From Chara braunii (Eukaryota; Streptophyta; Charophyceae; Charales; Characeae), in the NCBI GenBank assembly GCA_003427395.1, contig BFEA01000024.1:458984-483584 (forward strand): DNA of 24,601 nucleotides. The letters run 5' to 3'. How positions within the stretch are numbered: the stretch's first letter is position 1; each line of letters starts with the position of its first letter. Below are positions 19,466-24,601 of this stretch, one piece after another. A program made the position numbers and the translations under genes. A model generated the notes under the pieces. The model saw only the letters and a list, made by a program, of their open reading frames with translations. It did no database searches and was not told where the DNA came from.

Positions 19466-20258
19466 CGTTCAAAATCCGCACAAACACAGTGCAGGGTCAT
19501 AGCTTTTGGTCTCCAACCAGATTCAAGGGTCACAAGTCACATCTCCTGCCCCAGAAGGGTCTCAGAAAACTCTTTTGGTCCAACAGGTCAAAAGAGACAA
19601 CCCATGCCCCCACGAAGTGGTAGTTGACTTTAGGAAAATCACGAGTCAAACCCAACTTGGGAAAAGTAGTCAAAGAGTCAAAGATTTCTCAGTTGTCAAC
19701 CATGACTACAGATCAAATGCACATCGACGGCTGTTTGCATTGTTCAGAAATTCCAAGGCCCGATGGCCCATTGGCCGACAGCAAATCTTGGCCATCCCAA
19801 TTGGGAAACCTCAGCCACATGATGAGGCAAACTGAGGCAGGCCAAGGCAGTTCAGCACTACAAAACAGTTGCCTGCCCCGGTAGGCTCCTTCACTCAGCC
19901 TTGTGTGAGTTGGTGGCCAGGATGCTGCTCCTGCGATGGAGGTGGAAGACGAGGCTGGCGCAAAGGAGGGAGACGACAACACCAGCCCAGGGAGAGGAGA
20001 GACAAAGTGGCTATAGCTAGGAAGTGTGCCTGAGCACCATAGGTGTAGGATAGAGGGGGGTGAGGAAGAGGATGATCAGGACCTGTAAGGAGAGGAAGGA
20101 CAATTGATATGCTGTTCACAATGGCATTGATAAGTGGTTCAACAATGATTTTGAGGGAGAAGACAACACCAGCCCATTGATCAGTTTTCCGCGAAGCTTT
20201 CACTCAATAGCATCAAACATGCAACACACTGATTGCAGGTGGTAGAATGCGAGGATAC
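19466..20258. other. Unassigned region, possibly intron of a minus-strand gene
   Basis: Short frames occur on both strands. A minus-strand stretch near 20070-20180 reads as the hydrophobic WAGVVFSLKIIVEPLINAIV and runs up to a possible donor-like CAGGTCCTG. It could be another exon of the gene at 20259-20590, but no splice-consistent join was proven. A 15-bp direct repeat, GACAACACCAGCCCA, occurs at 19975-19989 and 20162-20176. Confidence 0.35.
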
Positions 20259-20590
20259 CTGAGAAGTCCTGCAGTTGGGATGAGACCGTTCCAGTCATCT
20301 GGTGCAGATGGGCTGATCGGAATAAACTCGTTCTGGTATCTGATGTTTCGCCAATTGATGCAGTCACCCTCATCGACAGCCATTTCCATCAGCCGACATG
20401 CAATCAACCGATCTGTCTGAAGCACCAAAGAAAGCTCATAGTGACCTGTTGGATTACTCTGCATACAAGAGAAAATGAGCATGCACAGGTGCCATGACCA
20501 AGATTAGACATGTTGAGTCTCTGAGGGTAAGTTCACCTCGTCGGTGATCACAATGACCGCATGGTCAGCCAGCCAGCTGTTTGGGACAAG
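20259..20590 (-). CDS. Two exons of an unrecognised minus-strand protein gene (partial)
   Basis: Exon A (20590 down to 20537) follows a TATATTTCAG acceptor and reads LVPNSWLADHAVIVITDE in phase 0, ending GAG before a GTGAAC donor. A 78-nt intron ends in TCTCTTGTATGCAG. Exon B (20458 down to 20259, 200 nt) continues in frame with SNPTGHYELSLVLQTDRLIA, then CRLMEMAVDEGDCINWRNIR, and ends CTTCTCAG before GTATCC. The balanced composition, in-frame join and proper splice signals at all four borders set it apart from the surrounding repeats. The NPTG-x-Y and NWRN patterns look like a conserved domain, but I cannot name it. Neither end of the gene was found; the larger open frame reading up to 21067 is probably intron or insertion. 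It could also be a decayed gene fragment. Confidence 0.5.
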
Positions 20591-20639
20591 CTGAAATATA
20601 TGACAAACTAATATGCAGTCATGGAACTGACACACACAT

Positions 20640-21260
20640 GCGTGGACAAGCTCGCTTAGCGCACGCGGCGCAGCAGGTTTGCATTGGTAGTAGCACGAAA
20701 CAGCCGCCAAAGTGAACTTGCACGAAGGGGAGGACGGGCGACATGGCGGAGGGGGCCGGGAGGTGATCGAAAAAGGGATAGTGCTGCCGGGAGAAGGGTG
20801 CTTGCCCCGGGCAGGATGAGCCATAGCAGAGGCAAGCGGGTGCAGAAGCCATAGCTGGGAGGCAGCAGGAGAAGGGGTGGAGAGAGGAAGGTGCAGCATA
20901 GCCATCTTGGCGGGTTTCCAAACTTTGGTGAAGATCCGCAGCAGTTGAGAAACCGAGGGTGCGGAGTGCTTTCTACACCACAACAGAAGCGGGTGCCGGT
21001 ACACTTCAACAGGTTGGAGGACTAGGCCGTTCGTTGACCATAGCATCTTCCCCTTGGGGCCCCACACTGGGAAACTGGCGCGGTGGGGGAGTCGGGCCGA
21101 GGCAACAACTGCCTCGTCCTATGTGGCACCCAAGGCCGCGGCCGAGACCGAGTTTCCGCTCGGCCGTGCCACAGCCAGGCAGGAGCGCACGCGGGAAATC
21201 GGTGCGCGCACGCGGCCTGCGCACGTCGGCCTCCAACGGCCTGCACAAAAAAAAATAAAT
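20640..21260. other. GC-rich unassigned segment ending in an A-rich tail
   Basis: Long overlapping frames on both strands reflect high G/C content and not selection for protein. On the + strand it ends in CTGCACAAAAAAAAATAAAT (about 21240), which looks like a short poly(A) tail, so it may be a retroposed sequence. No A/B-box promoter was recognised. Confidence 0.35.
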
Positions 21261-21344
21261 AAATGAAAATTTGGGGGGTGGTTTTTGGTAAGTAGCAAAA
21301 ATAATTAAAAAAATAGAAAAATAAATAAATATTCATTGATTGAT

Positions 21345-21372
21345 TGTTTTTTTATTGATTCGATTGATTGAC

Positions 21373-21416
<44 letters not shown>

Positions 21417-21444
21417 GGGGGAGGGTCCTCCCTCCCCTCCCCGG

Positions 21445-21492
<48 letters not shown>
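21345..21492. repeat. Compound microsatellite: (ATTG)n, G/C hairpin, (AC)n
   Basis: An ATTG array runs to about 21414. It is followed by GGTGGGGGAGGG, TCCT and CCCTCCCC, which can form an 8-bp G/C stem, and then an AC tract at 21448-21492 that ends in AATCAAT, the complement of the ATTG array. It has the same order as the module at 1-93. Confidence 0.9.
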
Positions 21493-21495
<3 letters not shown>

Positions 21496-21890
21496 AATTT
21501 TTATGTCTGTCTGTTTTCCTCTTGTTGTCTGTCCTCCCTCCGATTTTTTCCAAGTATTTTTTCTAACCCAACTGAGCACCCTTAAGTAGTGCCAAACAGT
21601 CGGTGGTTCCTCGTTTGGAGTGCATACTGCACTCTTATGGGGGCTGTTCGGTTTGGGATGTCTGTGTTGCCTGTCGGTGATGATGGATGTTCGTCGGAGT
21701 GACTCCCTGGCTCAATGGGTGGTGGGAACCAACAGTCTGCGGGGTGCAATCGTGATGTGAGTAGGTCATGCACTGCTTTGCTCCGTGTTGGATGTGTAGA
21801 CGTCCTTGTCTGCGCTCCGCCGCTACCTTGCTGCCTGTCTCGCTTGCTTTGTGTGTGGTTCTTTGCGGGTTGATGTGTTCGCTGTGCGGT
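21493..21890. other. Unassigned stretch, no gene seen
   Basis: Short frames only; no motif recognised. Confidence 0.4.
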
Positions 21891-21899
21891 GTGGCCGTG

Positions 21900-22240
21900 T
21901 TGTTGGTGTTGCCTTGCGCTTCGCTGCTCCGCTGCCGTGCTGCTCATCCGTTGGCCGTGCCTTCCGTGCTTGCCGCTTGGCCTGCTTGTGTGCCCTGTCG
22001 GTTGGTTGCCTTGGTGCTGGTGCCTTGTGCTCCTCTCCACGGATGCCCAACTGTTGGTTCACTCGCCCTGTCGTCCCCTGAAGTGTTGTTGCCTTGCTTG
22101 TGTTGCCTTGTGCTTCACTACACGGCTGCTGCGCTGCATGCCATGTCGTTCCTTGCAGTCGTTTTTGGCGTTGTGCAACCGTGTTGCCGCTACTGTGTTG
22201 CCTGGTGCTTCACAGCGTTGCTGCCCGCTGCTATGTCCCT
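21900..22240. repeat. Degenerate ~97-bp tandem array (GTTGCCTTGYGCTTC units)
   Basis: Related units begin at about 21903 (GTGTTGCCTTGCGCTTCGCTG), 22013, 22100 (GTGTTGCCTTGTGCTTCACTA) and 22196 (GTGTTGCCTGGTGCTTCACAG). The 171-codon frame through here and its partners in the other frames all show the same repeated LVLPCA-type peptide and are not taken as genes. Confidence 0.6.
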
Positions 22241-22312
22241 CTTGGGGACAGTCTGCCTTCAACAAGGGTCAAAGGGTTCATGACCCAAACCATCAAATAC
22301 GAGGATTCCGCA

Positions 22313-22366
22313 GATTGTCGAGGGTTCAGCCTCCTGATGAGTCGGTGCAACTCCGATGAAACAGTC
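22313..22366 (+). ncRNA. Hammerhead ribozyme, type III, structurally complete
   Basis: All conserved core parts are present in order. Stem III 5' strand GATTG (22313-22317) is followed by the cleavage triplet GUC (22317-22319), with cleavage after C22319. Stem I is GAGG (22320-22323), loop GTTCAG, CCTC (22330-22333). Then comes CTGATGA (22334-22340). Stem II is GTCGG (22341-22345), loop TGCAACT, CCGAT (22353-22357, closing G-U pair). Then GAAA (22358-22361) and the stem III 3' strand CAGTC (22362-22366), which pairs with GATTG through one G-U. The 5-bp stem III with open ends makes it type III, the form common in plant retrozymes. Both helical loops are long enough for tertiary contact. It should self-cleave if transcribed from the + strand. 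Confidence 0.9.
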
Positions 22367-22420
22367 AGTCATCACCAACGTTTGTTTATTTTATTTTTTT
22401 CGCTCTCTGTTTTTCCAACT

Positions 22421-22429
22421 TGGTATCAG
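22421..22429 (+). promoter_or_regulatory. tRNA-Met-like primer-binding site
   Basis: TGGTATCAG matches the first nine bases of the standard plant primer-binding site complementary to the 3' end of initiator Met tRNA. It is preceded by TTTTTCCAACT, as at an LTR end (CA, then one to three bases). It lies 55 bp beyond the hammerhead, the layout of a retrozyme left LTR followed by the primer site. Only nine bases match, so chance is possible. Confidence 0.5.
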
Positions 22430-22940
22430 TACTTCGTGCCTTTTTCGCTTCTTTCTTTGTGTTGGTTACCTGCCCGCCCCCCTCGCCCATGTCCTCCACC
22501 CTATGTGACTTGCAACCTCTTGTTGTCCAGTGCCTTGTTACCTCGCCGTCATCTGCCTCACTGTGTTTTGCCTTAACGGCCTTCGCATCGTGGTATTCCA
22601 TAGGTATCTTAGCCGAGCGCATGGGAACACCTCACCTTCTAATGAGCCTTGACGGGAGCAAGCGCCAAAAAGCGTATGAAGGGATGTGTCATCCCTCCTC
22701 TGTTGGTCACTACACCAACCTTGATGGTTATGCCATTGTTGTTCCCCGCTCTTCCTAACACCCTAATCTGCTCCCCCCTAATTAATCCTCCACTTACCTA
22801 TGGAGTTGATGACTATGGGATAACCCTTCCCCCTAACCTGTGCTATGTTAAGCCTGCAGCTAACACTACGTGATGCTACGTTTGGACTGAAGGATGGTAT
22901 GGTTCCCCATGATTATGGGGCTGCTGTGTTAAACACACCC
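22430..22940. other. Non-coding candidate retrozyme body
   Basis: No recognisable protein. The overlapping frames at 22420-22758 and 22649-22873 have no motif. If the two hammerheads mark the left and right repeats of one retrozyme, this would be part of the transcribed body. Confidence 0.3.
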
Positions 22941-22943
22941 ATT

Positions 22944-23002
22944 ACACACACACACACACACACACACGCGCACTCACACACAATCAATCAATCAATCAAT
23001 CA
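22944..23002. repeat. Compound microsatellite: (AC)n then (AATC)n
   Basis: An AC tract (22944-22968) is followed by CGCGCACTCACAC and five AATC units (22982-23002). Relative to 21345-21492 the ATTG array appears here as its reverse complement, so the two face each other as inverted simple repeats about 1.6 kb apart. The G/C hairpin is absent. Confidence 0.85.
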
Positions 23003-23370
23003 AACCCTTTTTTTGTTGATTTGTTTTAAATTTTTGCACCTTCACTTTTTTTAAACACCTAATTCCCCTACAAAAAACCGAAAATCATTTCTAAAAATAA
23101 TATAGCACAACTCAGGGACCATATCCCTCATGATAAAAAATGGCCAAAAAAAAATCCTTCTTTTCTTTTCATTTTTTTAAATATTTTGTTTAAATCAAAT
23201 TTCGTTTTTTATTTTTTAAAAATCTTAAACGAAGTTCGATTCGAAAATAAAAAAACATAGGATTGTAGGGTTTTCCAAACCCTACACCCATATATTTCCA
23301 TCTGGTGTGGGTGAGTGATAGTCTACTTTGATTTTGGTTAAGGTAGATTATCATTTACAGTGTAATCAGT
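23003..23370. other. A/T-rich non-coding stretch
   Basis: Long A and T runs, no frames of interest, no repeat boundary seen. Confidence 0.4.
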
Positions 23371-23437
23371 GAGGGGATTCTGCAGATTGTTGAGGGTTCA
23401 GCCTCCTGATGAGTCGGTGAAACTCCGACGGCCCCTC
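23371..23437 (+). ncRNA. Degenerate hammerhead ribozyme, catalytic GAAA lost
   Basis: It is homologous to the first hammerhead from GAGGGGATTCTGCAGATTG onward. It has GATTG (23385-23389), a GUU triplet (23389-23391), stem I GAGG/CCTC with the identical loop, CTGATGA (23406-23412) and stem II GTCGG/CCGAC (fully Watson-Crick). After stem II the sequence is GGCCCC where GAAA and the stem III 3' strand should be; a deletion of about 10-12 bases would explain this. Without GAAA it should not cleave. It lies 1,072 bp from the first copy in the same orientation. Confidence 0.8.
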
Positions 23438-23510
23438 GTTTGTTGTCCTCTTCTCTCTCTCTACCTACGGTTTACCGGACAGTTCTATTTATGACGATAT
23501 ATATATATAT

Positions 23511-24273
23511 AGGGTAACCGGCGTTCGGGACGGGCCGAACGCCCGAACCCGAATGCCCGAACGTATGGGACCCCTTGGGGATGCGTATCGCCGTTCAGGC
23601 TGAACGCGGACCCCAAAAAAAAAAACAAAAAAAAACACAAAAGTTATAAAAAAAAACTGAAAAAAGATATGTTATGGAGAAAAATAAATTAAACAAGATT
23701 TTCCTGAGCATTGCATCCTAATTCCTTACCAAATTTGAAATAAAAATAAAATACGGAAAACAAATACTAATAATTAAAATAAATAAAAATAATAAAAAAA
23801 AAAAATTTAGTGAGTGCGCGAGCATGTTTTCGACACCGCCATCTTTGGCGATTTTTCATTTTTGTTTGGCATAGCTAAATGCACTGAAAATTAACAGATG
23901 TGTACTTCACATAATACAAAACCCACTAAGAAAGTTTCAAAAAATAATAAAATTGTTTAAACCCCGAACTCAAGTGAAAACAAAAAGTAAAAAGTGAGAA
24001 AATACGTGGGCGAGCACGTTTTGACACCGCCATCTTAAGTGATTTTTTATTCCTATTTGGCTGAGCCAAATGACTTGGAAATTTACAGGCATGTACCTCG
24101 CGTCATAGAGAACTCACAAAAAAACATTCAAAAAAAAATAATTACTTCTAGGCTCCGGAATAATTTTTGGCGGGGGCCGAATGCCGTCAGGTTCGGACCC
24201 CGTACGGGACCCCGAACGCCCGTACGTACGGAGGTCTGCCAGGGGACCTCCGTACATACGGGCTGGTGACCCT
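23511..24273. mobile_element. TIR element (MITE-like) in a (TA)n site with internal duplication
   Basis: The left end reads AGGGTAACCGGCG and the reverse complement of the right end AGGGTCACCAGCC, with (TA)n on both outer sides, so a TA-type target is likely. Inside each end is a cluster of palindromes, CGTTCGG/CCGAACG on the left and CGTACG on the right. The core is A/T-rich and contains a direct duplication: CGAGCATGTTTTCGACACCG at 23819 and CGAGCACGTTTTGACACCG at 24011, with homology of roughly 140-150 bp in each copy. No transposase is encoded, so mobility would depend on a relative elsewhere. Confidence 0.7.
23811..24150. repeat. 192-bp-offset internal direct duplication
   Basis: Copies at about 23811-23960 and 24003-24150 share GACACCGCCATCTT, TTTGGC...AAATG and further matching blocks, and are diverged. 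They make up most of the core of the TIR element. Confidence 0.75.
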
Positions 24274-24294
24274 GTATATATATATATATCCTAC

Positions 24295-24601
24295 CCCTTA
24301 AGCGCGGTGGGCCCGCGGGGGGAGGTTGTGTTCCGCCGCGCGCCGGAATTGGGGCGAACTTTTGATTTGGCCCGGCGGATGAAGGCGATCGAGGGAGGGG
24401 GTGCGTGCAGAGTGGTGCGCGTACCCAATTGTTCACAGCGCGCCGACAAACGAGAGAGCGCGCCCACAGGGGCCGGGTGGTGGCGGGCGTCGATGCGAAG
24501 GAATATTGCAAAGTGCCCGCCGTCGGCCGCTTTCAAAAAATTGAAAAAAAGGAAAAAAAAAGTTGTGGTTTTCGGTTTTGTTTTTCGATTTTGTAGGAGT
24601 T
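24295..24601. other. GC-rich then A/T-rich segment, no gene seen
   Basis: From 24300 to 24530 the DNA is rich in CG dinucleotides, unlike most of the window; short frames exist on both strands without motifs. The end is A- and T-rich. It could be an unmethylated promoter-like region of a gene beyond the window, but nothing specific supports this. Confidence 0.3.

Noticed and set aside
20504-21067. 187-codon minus-strand frame as one protein
   Set aside because: Only its last part (exon A) has good composition and splice borders; the rest is Pro/Ser-rich with open frames on both strands, as expected for GC-rich DNA.
21768-22283. 171-codon open frame on the + strand
   Set aside because: All three + frames are open or nearly so because the DNA is a degenerate repeat, and the peptide repeats the same Cys/Leu-rich unit.

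Overview
The window looks like nuclear, repeat-dominated DNA from the green lineage. The evidence is a fragment of plant/charophyte-type mitochondrial sdh4, a decayed Helitron, a Penelope-like retroelement of the N-terminal-endonuclease type (Chlamys, known from green algae and spike mosses), a plant-retrozyme-style hammerhead ribozyme, and spliceosomal-looking exons. A streptophyte alga with a large genome (Chara-like) is my best guess, but the sequence alone does not prove it. Assembly gaps lie at 10901-10930 and as single Ns at 1335, 16843 and 18553. I find no intact protein-coding gene, tRNA, rRNA or CRISPR array.

Layout. 1-100: compound microsatellite with a G/C hairpin. 100-1250: unassigned DNA. 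1397-1661: mitochondrion-derived DNA ending in the first 40 codons of sdh4. 1685-1988: a CGTACG-rich palindromic element. About 2350-8220: one old Helitron Rep/helicase gene on the + strand, broken by many stops, split by a palindromic MITE-like insertion (about 4215-4490) and carrying a 353-bp tandem duplication. 8220-11534: mostly unassigned, with tandem repeats and short dispersed repeats. 11535-17061: a Penelope-like element with two direct pseudo-LTRs, a CCHC zinc-knuckle ORF, and a long ORF with a GIY-YIG domain, a CxC linker and a reverse transcriptase. It sits in an older poly(A)-tailed repeat and is bounded by a 13-bp target-site duplication. 17062-19180: remains of the target repeat and GC-rich repeats. 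19225-19465: a TATAGTC-type minisatellite. 20259-20590: two credible exons of an unrecognised minus-strand gene. 21345-21492 and 22944-23002: compound microsatellites. 21900-22240: a degenerate ~97-bp array. 22313-22366: a structurally complete type III hammerhead ribozyme, followed 55 bp later by a tRNA-Met-like primer-binding site. 23385-23430: a second, broken hammerhead. 23511-24273: a TIR element with an internal 192-bp duplication. 24295-24601: GC-rich, then A/T-rich, no gene seen.

How the parts relate. Nearly everything is mobile DNA inserted into mobile DNA. The Penelope-like element would have supplied its own nicking and reverse transcription, but this copy has a frameshift, in-frame stops and a probable loss of the endonuclease glutamate. 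The hammerhead region is the most interesting non-coding signal. It looks like a piece of a retrozyme, a non-autonomous retroelement that makes self-cleaving circular RNA and depends on other elements' enzymes.
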